From the NCBI GenBank assembly GCA_015680685.1, contig MNCI01029116.1, positions 56,209 through 120,208 on the forward strand: 64,000 nucleotides of DNA. Reading direction: 5' to 3'. The DNA comes from Gnetum montanum (taxonomy: Eukaryota; Streptophyta; Gnetopsida; Gnetales; Gnetaceae). Shown here in pieces: positions 1-10,047 of the stretch. Each line of letters starts with the position of its first letter. The first letter of the stretch is position 1. Position numbers and translations under genes: made by a program. The notes under the pieces are model-generated. The model had not been told where the DNA came from. It searched no databases and was given only the letters and a program-made list of their open reading frames with translations.

Positions 1-162
1 TACCTTTAAGTTATGATGTTGACACTAAGGTATGTTTCTCTTGATATGGTAGGCAATGAGTTCCCTTCATCCATTCATCCACCAATTTCTATGATCTCTC
101 TTGGCTTGGAAATGTATAGTCCCTTTCATAATAAGAACTTTAACGAATCAGTGACTGGGCAT

Positions 163-547
163 TTTTCAAACTAAGGAAGGACTCAAGGATTGAAAAGGGT
201 GTGACTTCAAGGGAACTTGATGCTTTTGTGTTGGCTATTCTCTTGGGTGCTTGGGTGTTTTCTTTTTGAGTTTTTCTCACTGTTTCGATGTTACCCCAAT
301 TACCGGAAGCTGAGATAATAAAAATAAANATGTTTTTTTGTTTTTATGCGTGAGAACCACACCATGCAAAGACTANAAAACACGAAAAAAAACTAAGTGA
401 GAATTCAAAGCACACCCCTTAGATGAANGGTGAGAAAAACTCAAAAAGAAAACACCCAAGCACCCAAGAGAATAGCCAACACAAAAGCATCAAGTTCCCT
501 TGAAGTCACACCCTTTTCAATCCTTGAGTCCTTCCTTAGTTTGAAAA
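163..547. repeat. 118-bp perfect inverted repeat around N-marked joins
   Basis: Bases 163-280 reappear as their exact reverse complement at 430-547. The second arm is bounded by N at 428 and 548, and N also occurs at 330 and 376 in the spacer. The matching part of element G (about 58760-58830) has no such inversion and itself has an N at 58823. A perfect inverted copy in otherwise decayed DNA is best read as a wrongly joined contig end. Confidence 0.8.
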
Positions 548-1455
548 NGTTATCCAAGTGGATGGTTTAGCCAAATGCATTGATGCGAAGTCATTGGATG
601 TGGTTGGTTTGAGGCCGAACTTGTAATGGCATTTTTTAAGTCACATTAATCATGAAACACACAAGGGGCTATACACCACCTTATTCTTGGGATTCCATTC
701 CATCTTCTTCTTTCCATTCTTCTCTCCATTGTTCACCTCATTTCCGGTTATATCATTAGTGTATATTTTGGTAGATGCATTGTTTTCTTTTTGGTAAATT
801 CTTGCGGTTAAGACTTTAACTTTTGTTCTAATTGACATTCCCGGAGCCTACGGACTCTTTGAATATGGGTTTGTTAAGGCATTAAGGGCATGAGCTTGCT
901 TTGGGGAGGACCCAATGACATTCCTATTTGGAGCATTAGTTAAATTCTTCCCCTTAACATTTTGCAATTAATTTTATTTTGTTCATTTCCATCTTGACAT
1001 CCATTTCATCGATGCCATAGTTGTCCCTTTTTATCTATCTTTCTTACTCCTTTTCTTTCTCCATTCTAACGCTACCAGAGGTTCATGATTAGTCATGGGG
1101 GTACGAGGCTTGACTTTTTTGATTTTCTCCTAGCCCCAAATTTTTTGATTTTCTTCCTAACCCCTACACCTTCGGTAGTCATCATTAATATATCCCTAGA
1201 TCTGTATTAGCCATACCACAACCTAGCCAATGGACTTACACCGAAGCAAGGTATCAAGTACATGATGATTCATTTACCCTTGTTAATATAAGATTGTGTT
1301 ATGTGTGCAGATGGTGATAATGCAATAATGGACTGGATCTAGAGGAAACACATGGAATGGAGCAACACTAGAAGCAGCTATTCAAGGAGCAAGATCGATG
1401 ACGTGCTTACCGACGGACAACAGAAGGTGCAATTTTGGCGTTGGCAGCAGCAACA

Positions 1456-1485
1456 CTTCTCTCTCTCTCTCTCTCTCTCTTTCTC
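1456..1485 (+). repeat. CT microsatellite
   Basis: A run of CT dinucleotides with one interruption. It lies between TTGGCAGC (1441-1448) and GCTGCCAA (1487-1494), so it would form the loop of an 8-bp stem. The equivalent place in G (about 59870-59900) also has a CT tract. Confidence 0.8.
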
Positions 1486-1671
1486 AGCTGCCAACAAAGG
1501 CCTGATGTCATTGTAATAAGGTGTTCACCCTTGTTGTCATGAACACCAGTTTTATCAAGTCTTGTAATGATAATCCATTCACATGTCATCCCATTATTTC
1601 CATTCCCCTCAATAATTCCATACCTTCCCGATATTATTGTAAGGAACTCAAGGATGAGTTTTCATTCAGTC

Positions 1672-1680
1672 ATGGGGGTA
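1672..1680 (+). other. Polypurine tract of G1
   Basis: ATGGGGGTA directly precedes the LTR start TGATGAG. The same tract precedes the 3' LTR of G at 60088-60096. It would prime plus-strand DNA synthesis. Confidence 0.85.
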
Positions 1681-2710
1681 TGATGAGACATGATTCACAT
1701 GAGCCACGATATCGCGTACGTGATATCGCATCGTCCCCTGCAATGTCGCGTACGCGATATCACGGTTTGTCATCAAATTTATAAATAAGAGGCGACACTC
1801 CCCTTATTTTCCATCCTGAGTTAGAAGTAGGGAAACTCTGTAGTTTGATCACTCCAGAGATAGAATATTTTCCATGTGCTCGCAGTAGGAGTCCTAAAAG
1901 TGAACGGATCTTTATTCGAGCAACATTGTACCTGAACACAAGTTGTGTATGGCAATAAAGATGAGCTTCTTGGATAAACCTTGCAGTGCATGGAATAGGA
2001 TTTTATTTATTGTTTTCTCTCTTACCCTTAAACTCCTAGAATGCGGTATGCGTACGAATTGATTATGAGCATCTATGGATGTGTACGGTTAGTCAAGGAA
2101 TCGGCCACTTATCGCATGCGATCTAAGTACGACTTGATTATGAGCATCTAGTGTGACTACTTAGTAACCCAGTGGCGTATCCAGGATCTACGCTTGGTAA
2201 TCCCAGTGGTAGTTGAACACCTCGATGTGTATGGTTAGTCAAGAAATCGACCGCTCATCGCACTTAGGCTAGATAGATTCTCTCAATCCTTTCCTCTTAG
2301 TTAAGTGCCTCAGTACGACCACTTCGAGCATGTGCGTTACGCGTGGTGATCCCAGCAACAATTAGCGTTTGGTAGCCGCGGTTGTATTGGTTCAGGGTGT
2401 GTACGGTAAGTGGGAACAGATGCTAACACTAGTTAATTTAGACTTAGTTCATTAGTTAGAGTTAGTTAGTTTCTCAACCCTTCACCTCAATAGCATAGGA
2501 GAAAAACATAAAAAGATATAAAAATTATATACCTCGGACTTACTTTAACCATACACCGTGACAACCACAAGTAAGTCTGGGAAGACAAAGAATGATTAAC
2601 CCCAAGTGTTCCATGGGGCGTGTAGGCACTTAGTCTGCGGAGTTCAACCAGATCGGGCGTGCTACGCTCGTTTCGTATGGTTGAGTGTAGGGGTACCTCA
2701 CCACTCATCA
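1681..2710 (+). repeat. 3' LTR of G1 (long subtype)
   Basis: Begins TGATGAG and ends CTCATCA, 1030 bp. It aligns with the LTRs at 50981, 60097 and 63385. It is longer than the G pair (about 800 bp) because the region after the poly(A)-like AATAAAG has extra repeated phrases with TACGACTTGATTA-like text. The LTR at 63385 shares this longer arrangement, so two subtypes are present. Confidence 0.9.
1706..1787 (+). promoter_or_regulatory. LTR promoter: GATATC palindromes and TATA box
   Basis: TATAAATA at 1780-1787 is preceded by repeated GCGATATCGC-type palindromes joined by CGTACG. The same arrangement sits just upstream of the TATA box in all four G-family LTRs of the window. The position fits a U3 promoter; what binds the palindromes is unknown. 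Confidence 0.75.
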
Positions 2711-3642
2711 TATAGCTTTCTAGATGTTAATCATGCTATAGGTTTTCATCAGGGATTCATCATCATGATTGGGTTTGTGTGCTCCATTGTAGCGATGCCT
2801 CCTTTTGTGCTCATATATTTCTTGATCTTCTCTCCTATCACTACATCTTCTTCACTCATAACCTTCATCTTCCTCATCTAAATGACTCGAGTGATAGTCA
2901 TGATGATCATGAATCCTTCTCTCCTCCTTCTCATGATCTTGGTGCCTTATCCTCCTCCTCCTATCAAAGTCCACTGACAATCGTGAAGATGAGGATGATG
3001 TAGTAGGAGAATAGTTCCAACTTATCCTCCTTTCTATGTAGCATTTGATAGAAACTCTTGGCCTTAAGTCCTGCTTATACTTTGATTTAGTTTCCTCCCT
3101 CTTAGGTGTCTTTGCTAAGCTAGAATGCAGTTGAACATTGATAAGTTTCTTCAATTGCATGATAGATGTATGCGATTGGACTTGATGATTGCAGTGGAGT
3201 TGCTCAATGATGTATATGTCACCATCAAGATCTTCTAAGATAATAGGAGAGTTGACTTTCTTTCTTTTATTTTGGACATGTTTCACTTCCATGGTAGCAT
3301 CTCTCTTTTCTTGCTCCTTAGTGGGTTGATAGGATCATGTCATGTCTTTGGTTACATGATACCTATCAAGTGCCTTACTTATATTCATGTCCCTTAGAGC
3401 TATCTAAAGCATGATGGGTGTTGAGTGCTCTAGAGGTAGAACAATGTTAAGTTGAAGATCTCTCCACCTTAGTTACTCATCTTGGTAAAAGATGAAAGTA
3501 AAATTAGGATAATAAGGATTGTGATGAGCATATGAAATCCTTACTTGCATTGTCATACTCCATTCTTTTTCTTCAATTATTTTGTCATTGCCTCTTTTTG
3601 TCTTCTTGGTAGGTGATGATGTATCCTTGTTTGAAGCCATGT
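2711..3642 (-). pseudogene. gag: E: gag N-terminal part, broken by G1
   Basis: Reading leftward from ATG at 3642 the protein starts MASNKD and has the phrase PNFTFIFYQDE, matching PDFTFILH in the gag of G after its start at 51922. A later arginine/aspartate-rich stretch (2852-3292) and the phrase ESLMKTYSMI (about 2720-2760) match the G gag linker and its ESLLTTRSMIDI segment. The frame is cut exactly at the G1 LTR end (2710). In-frame stops are present. The capsid proper and everything downstream are missing from this side. It would have been the structural protein of a G-family element on the minus strand. Confidence 0.75.
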
Positions 3643-3754
3643 TGTGGTTTAAGAAATTTGATTAAGTGTTCTTAATTATTTAGATTATGAGTTTTAACTT
3701 TGAATTCTGATACAAAAAATTTATAAAATCAATTAGTTAGCATACATTAACTTG

Positions 3755-3772
3755 TCCCCAGTAATAACACCA
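3755..3772 (-). other. E primer-binding site, tRNA-Asp type
   Basis: On the minus strand TGGTGTTATTACTGGGGA aligns with the tRNA-Asp-type site TGGCGCCGTTGCCGGGGA, differing mainly at C-to-T/G-to-A positions. It lies next to the LTR edge as expected, and the following GACAAGTT matches GACTTAGTT after the primer site of G. The distance to the gag ATG is close to that in G. Confidence 0.7.
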
Positions 3773-3773
3773 A

Positions 3774-4010
3774 TTATGAGTGGTGCAACAATCCAACACC
3801 CAACCAAACAAGTCACAAGTATTCATGCATGACTAGATCATAATCTGTGGATGAGGTAATGTGAATATGCTAGTAATTGATTTAAGTTCAAGATTGTTGT
3901 CTTCCCATGTGGAGCTAGTGAAATCTATGGGTATGGTTTAGCTCACAGTGAGGTATATGATAACTGATGTTGTTGGGCCATTGCTACTCCTAGTGAACAT
4001 GATGAAATGG
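3774..4010 (-). repeat. Part of the 5' LTR of E
   Basis: The left edge TTATGAGTGGTG matches the reverse complement of the G-family LTR end, and homology to the reversed G LTR can be followed through the GTCTTCCCA phrase (about 3900) to about 3970. Beyond about 4010 I cannot follow it, so the right border is unknown; a deletion or a further insertion is likely. Confidence 0.6.
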
Positions 4011-4059
4011 AAATAGTTTCTAAGTATAAGTAAAATAGTAAAAAAATCTATTCTATTTT

Positions 4060-4860
4060 AAGGTGATGGATATTTGGTCTTGGTCTGCCATACACACTTG
4101 TAGAAGGCACATCCCAAGTTTAGGAACTAGACCTCACCCTAAGCAATGATCTCCTTGATGGGTAAGGTAGGTTTCCAAATCCAGAAGTGTTGATACAATG
4201 CTAAGATCACTAATGAGAAAGGGACCCCATTGGCATCTTGAACCATCAACTTCATCCTAGATAAAATAATGTATGAGTAATTAAGGATGGAGGGACCATC
4301 CAAGTCACTAATCACCAATATGCCAAAGAACATGACATGTGTGAAATGGGAGCTTTCTAAGATGTTCATCATGATAGCCCTTGCAATAGTCCTCCTTTTA
4401 AAAGAAAGGTTCTTATAAGACCATCCCATATTATTCATGGTTACATAAGGAAAGAGCTCTACCACTTGGGTTTTTCATTCTGATGAGGCCACCATAAAAT
4501 GTTGTGTTTAGTCCTACTTGCATCTCTAGGATTTTGGTAATGAGAACCTTGATAATGTCATAAGGCCTAGTGCCAACTTGAAAGGTCCAAGAAGTAGGGA
4601 AGATCCTCCCAAATATGAGGTAGAACTAACAAGCCTCCTACTCATACAACACCTTACCTTCGGTCAAGAAAAAGTTTAAATTGTTCATTATCAAGGCTAC
4701 TACAACTGGTGAATTCACCAGCTCCATCAAAGACCTAAAGTTCGTAGATGCCCTCAATGGCACTATAAGAAACATTGCCTCCTAGTGCTTACCCTCCATG
4801 CACTCCCTATGAGCACATTCTTGCTCCTTCTCCTAAGCATGTCTATGTGCTATCAAATTT
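4060..4860 (-). pseudogene. Decayed protein remnant of unknown family
   Basis: An open stretch of 108 codons (4139-4465) is preceded upstream, in other frames, by protein-like phrases such as RPYDIIKVLITKILEM and LNTTFYGGLIRMKN. The coding sense therefore spans about 700 bp with frameshifts. The longest piece is hydrophobic/basic with KRRTIARAIMMNIL. I do not recognise a retroviral enzyme motif. It could be another element-borne accessory protein or an eroded host gene fragment. Its neighbours are the partial LTR of E on the left and unassigned sequence on the right. Confidence 0.35.
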
Positions 4861-6923
4861 GTAGCTATTGAAGATTATCCCTACAGGCATCCCCTCTTGC
4901 ACTATGATGTGTGAGAAGTTCTTTGTTGTAAAGTAGATCAGTACACATATATAGATAATATAGTGCATAACTAAACATAAACAAAATGCAATTACACCTA
5001 AAATTCAAATTCCAAATACATATTTCAATTAAATTCAATGAACCGTAAAGAGAACTATGACCATGACACTCATAGTTTAAAAATCTCAACATTGTTGGTG
5101 CCCCCTATTAGGTATACATTGTCCTAAATGTAATTTCCTAGTGCAAAGATGATGAATAATAATACATGGGAGATGGAAAATTTGAAGTACATAGTGATTA
5201 CTCTTCATAATGATGTACATTAAATTGAGGACATAATGCAATGCAAGATAGCTCTAGCATAGAAAAATAAATTTAGCTTAATATTAAATTATCTTAAGAA
5301 AGATAGCTCTAATTGCACCTAATGCTCTCCCTAAGAGTGAAATTAAGGTCTAAGCATGTATAGTCCCAACACTATGATGTTATAATAGAGATAATTAACT
5401 TCATTCCTAAGTAAGAATGAGAATTATAACAATTTAAAAGTACAAACGTTCTAGTTATTTTCCATAGTTCCTAACATTGTCCTAATGCCTAATTCTATGT
5501 TTAGCATGAACAAAAACCTCCAAAGTGAGAAGAGAGAAAACAAAAATCTAACCTACTACCCCTAAGAATCTAGAAATATTTGGAATAGGGAAAAAATAAA
5601 TAGTAAACCAAGGGAGACACTAGAAGTCCACAAGTCATCCATATAATCTTGATTCAACTCTAAAAGCAATACTAATGCTTGAAATCTAGTCGCAATAGCA
5701 CACAAGAAAAAATCAAAAAGAAAAAAATCTGGTGGGTATGCTTGCAATGGTTAGTTGCCTTAGCTTTGAAATGTATCCTATGGTGTTAAAACATACCGAT
5801 TGTACCACGTACCCCTACCCTCTACCGTACATAAGGACTTATGTACAAGAGTGATGTCGCACGGTGGGGCAGCCTCCCTCCAGCAGTTTCCATGTATGTG
5901 ATTGAAAATGAGGTTTTTTTTATTGAAACGTGGTTTTATTTTTTATAATTGTGTTGTGATAGACTATGAATTGTAGCTCATCCCAACATGAAGGTAAAAA
6001 TTCTTTTAAAAAATGAAATTGCGACAAATTGCGGGGCATAGTTATCCACATTGATTTTAAATCTGAAACAATACCATTATAGTGCAACAAGCTATGAGTT
6101 GTAGTCATTCACACTATCCAAAACCTGAAACATCAATCCTCAAAATGTAACCAAATATGGATGGCATCCCTTCATAAGTACCAGAATTTAAGAAATTTAT
6201 CTTCCAAGGTGATTATAATTCGTAATGAAGCTTGTAGTAGGACTTTGAGTGACTATGAGTTGCACCCTCCCACACTTCCTAGTCTGAAATAATTCTTCAA
6301 CAAGTTTTAATAAAAAGATAGTAGAGAATGGAGGAAAGTTAAAAGAAGACAAAAATAATGAAGAAAAAAATTTTGACAGAAGAATAACTAAGGTGTTAGT
6401 ACTTTGTAAATATCAAGATATTGAATGAAAAGTTAAGTAAATTACTTCAAAAGAATAATACAAGTACAATGCACTGTCACATTTAAACATTCATGAATAA
6501 TTGTTTATCAACTTATTCATATCTTAGGGTACTATACCTTTCAAAAATACATAGTCTTCCCTATTAATAGTAGTTGTTGGAGATGGAGGCTTTTTATGCA
6601 CCAACATAATGACCTTGTTCTGTGGCTATGAACAAGAGAGAACTTGGCATCCAAAACATCTTATTACCTAATGATCTTATTTTTTTTTAGTAATTCAAGG
6701 ATTGCTGCACTATCATTAGAACATGATTATAAACAATGGAAGCTTTTCTCTTGGTGCAATTCCATGGTTGCAATAGGATAAAATGTCTATTAGAAAACAT
6801 TCTTAGGTATGTACACCTACAATAAGTTATGATTACTTGTTGTATTACCATTAGAACATGGTTCGTAGATAATAGAAACTTTCCTTCTGGTACAGGTTCA
6901 ATCCCTATGCAAGTCACTTCTCA
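4861..6923. other. Unassigned; probably contains the 3' LTR of C
   Basis: AT-rich, no coding region that I trust. A polypurine tract of minus-strand element C sits directly right of 6923, where the text ends TTCTCA, so an LTR should extend leftward from here. Comparison by eye with the C 5' LTR (32901-33588) gives only faint matches, so I do not fix a left border. Phrases of the type CTATGAGTTG recur at about 5960, 6090 and 6260. Confidence 0.35.
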
Positions 6924-6927
6924 TGAG

Positions 6928-6938
6928 TACCCCCATGG
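6928..6938 (-). other. Candidate polypurine tract of C
   Basis: The minus strand reads CCATGGGGGTA, followed by CTCATGAGAAG. ATGGGGGTA is also the tract used by the G family here. It lies downstream of the integrase end of C, as required. Confidence 0.5.
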
Positions 6939-7540
6939 TTCATGTTCAATATGCCATGACATCTCTTATCCCAAGTCCCTGATTAAGGAAGGCCCAAAGC
7001 CTCAAGTTTGTCATGAGATAACATATTGAGTTAACAATATGCCTAATACAATTTAAGATAATTTAATTACTTTCCAATTGAAAATATAGCAAACTTTATT
7101 CATAATCTAATCTTTTCTCTATTTATAATAAATATAAAATATTAAAAATATTTCAAAGATAAAAGTTCTCAATAATTCATGCCATAGAACAAGTCAAACC
7201 TCCATCAATTTAGCTCATTGAAGCCTAAATAACATGAAAGATATGTTGCCATAGATACTACCAAAGACTTGATAACAACAACGATCACTACTATGTATAA
7301 GTATTAATAGAAATATAATGTATGGCTCATAGTACATATCACCTAATACTTGTAGAAATAAAGCACATAACAACAAAGTTATTAACTTGTCATCATAAGA
7401 ATCATGAAAATTAGACAATCTCATAAGGACCCATTGGAAACCAATCCATGATTAAATTAAATTTAGCTTTAAGAAAAAGAGTTAAATAAGAAAATTATCT
7501 TATTATCAAGGAAGGGTTGTTGTCAAAAATAATGTTTAAT
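6939..7540 (-). other. 3' untranslated region of C
   Basis: Non-coding, AT-rich stretch between the end of the C integrase remnant and the candidate polypurine tract. No feature beyond short AT runs was seen. Confidence 0.5.
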
Positions 7541-8163
7541 TCATTGACCATTCACATGAAGAGACTCAGAACTTCCAAGCCTAGAAATGTCAATAGTGCC
7601 ATGACCTAAGATCTTAATAATCTTGAAAGGTCCCTCCCATTTTAATACCAATTTAATAGCAAAATCTTTAAGCCTCATGTTAAATAATAACACTAAAGCA
7701 CCTTTTGAGAATATCTTCCTCATGATCTTCTTGTCATGCTACATTTTCATCTTTTTCTTATATAAATGTTGCCTATATAAAGCATGTATTTGATTTTTAT
7801 CTAAATGGTTCAAAGCTAATAATCAGATAGAGAGACATTAGTTCATGTTCATTTCTAATTAATGTTTCATTTAAAGGGACTTGTTTTGTATTGAAAAGGA
7901 AAAGGCATTACTTACCTAACACTAATTCTTATGGGGTAAACCTAAGAAATGACATATATGTTGTACGAATAGATCACAATGCATTTGACAATCAATACAA
8001 CCAATATGTTTTGTTCTTCCCTACAACTTTTTGGAAAATATTTTTGATTTTCTTATTTATACTTTCAATTAAACCATTTCATTAGGGATAATAGGTAGTA
8101 GTAATATGATGTGTAATTCCTATTTTGTATAATAATTTCTGCATGATATCATTAACACAATGT
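7541..8163 (-). pseudogene. pol: C: integrase C-terminal half
   Basis: Reading leftward from 8163 the frame resumes the integrase interrupted at 27073: a YYP-NG-IESINK phrase carries the third catalytic acidic residue (E), followed by ALWSIRTTY-type text typical of plant gypsy integrases. It ends in the open stretch 7541-7723 with KWEGPFKI and LHVNGQ, the usual C-terminal GPF/VNGQ signature of Athila-like integrases. Stops and frameshifts are present. The split point is the left target-site copy AATGT of element A. Confidence 0.75.
8159..8163. repeat. Target-site duplication of A, left copy
   Basis: AATGT here is repeated at 27073-27077, immediately outside both LTR ends of element A. It dates the join as a genuine integration. 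Confidence 0.85.
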
Positions 8164-8780
8164 TGTAGCAATCAAAAACGTCGGTGGCTGGAACACCGAG
8201 AGGTTGTTGGGCAAACAGTTTAACCCCAGATCTGTGCAAGGGCAGTGTTGGAGATAAATGGCAATGGGGCACCTTGAATGGTTTGGTTGATTAGATAAGG
8301 ACTTAATCAGTGTATCTTAACCTTACGTAAACATTTATCTTAGAAGCAAGACATGCGAAGTAAATCGATGATCGACAGATGTAGAGTAGTGAAAATGATG
8401 CAAAAACAAAGATGATAGTAAGTGAATAGCAAAATAGATTTGGGTAAGAGAGTGCACCACCCCAAAGGTCATGGATTCAATCCTTTGCCTTGTGTGAAAA
8501 CTATACAATAGGTTGTGCAAGACTGGAGAGACATTGCTTACACTGAACAGTATGGTCATAGGTCTTCTACTTGCTACTTTGTTTGTTAAGATGCCAAAAT
8601 GCTCGACTTACAAAGGGATGTTTGGAGCCAACTAGAGAACTGAAAGGTAACCAGAATGCTTGTGAAAATGCAAACTATGCTCTCTGAAAGCCAACTTAAA
8701 AGCCAACTGTGCTAAAAAGCCAACCTTTTTTGCCAACAAGCCAACCAAGAAGCCAATCCTTCAAGTGTTGTTTGTTGGGG

Positions 8781-8788
8781 TATTTATA
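8781..8788 (-). promoter_or_regulatory. TATA box of the A 3' LTR
   Basis: The minus strand reads TATAAATA, conserved in the other LTR at 25803-25810. It leaves about 620 bp of R-U5 and 1.25 kb of U3. Confidence 0.7.
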
Positions 8789-9213
8789 GGGCCAGGAGCA
8801 GGAGAGAAACATGGTTTGGATGCCATGTGTCCTAGGCCCTACAAGGTGCTAACATGCCCATACCATGTAGGTATGCGATGCTGGATGTGAAATTTGTTAC
8901 ACTGTAACCATATTGTCAAAACTGCATGTGGCAAAATCCAGTGTGCTAATAATGTAAGCAAAGTGAAGCCTATGCTCCAGGACTACGTCTTCCCTACTCT
9001 TACAAGCAGGGTCAAGCATAGGAACAATTTTTTAGAAGTTGACCAGGGATAGGCAAAATGGAGTGAAGTTGCTAATTTTTCCAAGGAGATGTCAAAGTGA
9101 GAAAGATTGTTGCCAACAAGTTCTAGAGCTACTCGAAGATGTCTTGATGCTTCTGTACCAGTGTTGCACTACTCACATTATTGAACACATTGGTGGAGTG
9201 TAAGCAGCTACTT

Positions 9214-9253
9214 GCTACGCTGTGCTACACTACGTAGTGTAGCATAGCGTAGC
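9214..9253. repeat. 40-bp near-perfect palindrome in the A LTR
   Basis: Starts GCTACGCT, centre CTACGTAG, ends AGCGTAGC; only one pair is unmatched. The other LTR has the same structure at 26236-26275 with slightly different bases. It is in U3, upstream of the TATA box. Confidence 0.85.
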
Positions 9254-10033
9254 CACTGTTCTTGACAGAAATTTATGTAGGAGTCGAAGAGCATTTGTCT
9301 GAGGCTTAGTCAGGTGAACAACTACATCTTTTTTCCTTCATGTTGAAAAGCCTTTGGACTCGTTGAATTCATGTTTGAAGCACTTATGTTTTTTTTTTGC
9401 ATCGTTGCTACGCTATGTAGCGTAGCACATCGTAGCAGCTAGTGTACCTTGCTTCCTTGTCCAATCTACCATTTTCTAGCAAGAAACTTTACCCGAGGCC
9501 TGAGGGCTAAGTGGGGTGACCAATTTTGGAGGCCAAAGCATTGTGAAGTAAAATATTCTTGTTGGAATCACTTAGCAAGATGGGCCTTTCTACTCTACCT
9601 TTACTATGCTATGCTAGCATAACACCTTATGTTGGCTGAATCTTGACTTGTCTTGTAATCATTTTGTCAATTTGCATTTAGATGCTTGAGAAGTTATCTT
9701 TCAATGCTTGCTACGTTGCATGGCGTAGCATAGCGTAGCAGACTTCTTCGCTAGAAAACTTGCCAAACTATTTTGCTCATCCCAAACACTTTCGACAACT
9801 TCTAGCATGGTCTCTAGGTAGACTGTCGGCTGGGTTAATTGTCCAGTTGGGTAGGTTGGAGAGTTTGGTGAGGCTGTCAGCGTTGGAGATAGAAAACTTG
9901 CTAGTATAGAAAATTTGTCCTTAGTGCCTACAACTTTCCTAGTGCACGATCATGATGCTACACTTGTGGAAGTCCATGCCCAAATTCCAAGACTTTGCTG
10001 AAGCATGAGGGTCCTGAAATTTTATGGTGTTTT

Positions 10034-10047
10034 ACTGGCCCCTCTTT
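10034..10047 (-). other. Polypurine tract of A
   Basis: The minus strand reads AAAGAGGGGCCAGT right beside the LTR edge. B has AAAGAGGGGCTAA at the same place (34965-34977). Confidence 0.85.

Larger units (their letters stand above)
1..2710 (+). mobile_element. G1: 3' end of a G-family LTR retrotransposon
   Basis: Positions 1-1680 match, in the same order and orientation, the non-coding 3' tail of element G (about 58611-60096). They are followed by a polypurine tract and a complete LTR ending in CTCATCA at 2710. The coding part would lie left of the window. The sequence after 2710 resumes the gag of E in mid-frame, so G1 inserted into E; TATAG at 2711-2715 would be the right target-site copy, but the left copy is outside the window. 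The tail contains single N positions (330, 376, 428, 548) and a suspicious inverted repeat. Confidence 0.85.
8164..10034 (-). repeat. A 3' LTR (left copy)
   Basis: Aligns along its whole length with 25193-27072. Its right edge reads TGGTGTTTTA where the other copy reads TGGTGTTTCA, one change in the terminal CA. It carries four clusters of the palindromic GCTACGCTA/TAGCGTAGC word (about 9214-9253, 9410-9440, 9600-9625, 9710-9742). Confidence 0.92.

Noticed and set aside
2487-2881. Frames in and beside the G1 LTR end
   Set aside because: They cross the LTR border, have no homologous frame in the other LTRs and look random.
3700-3712. CTGATAC as an initiator-tRNA-Met primer site for E
   Set aside because: Only a partial match and not beside an LTR edge; the tRNA-Asp-type site at 3755-3772 fits both the position and the G family.
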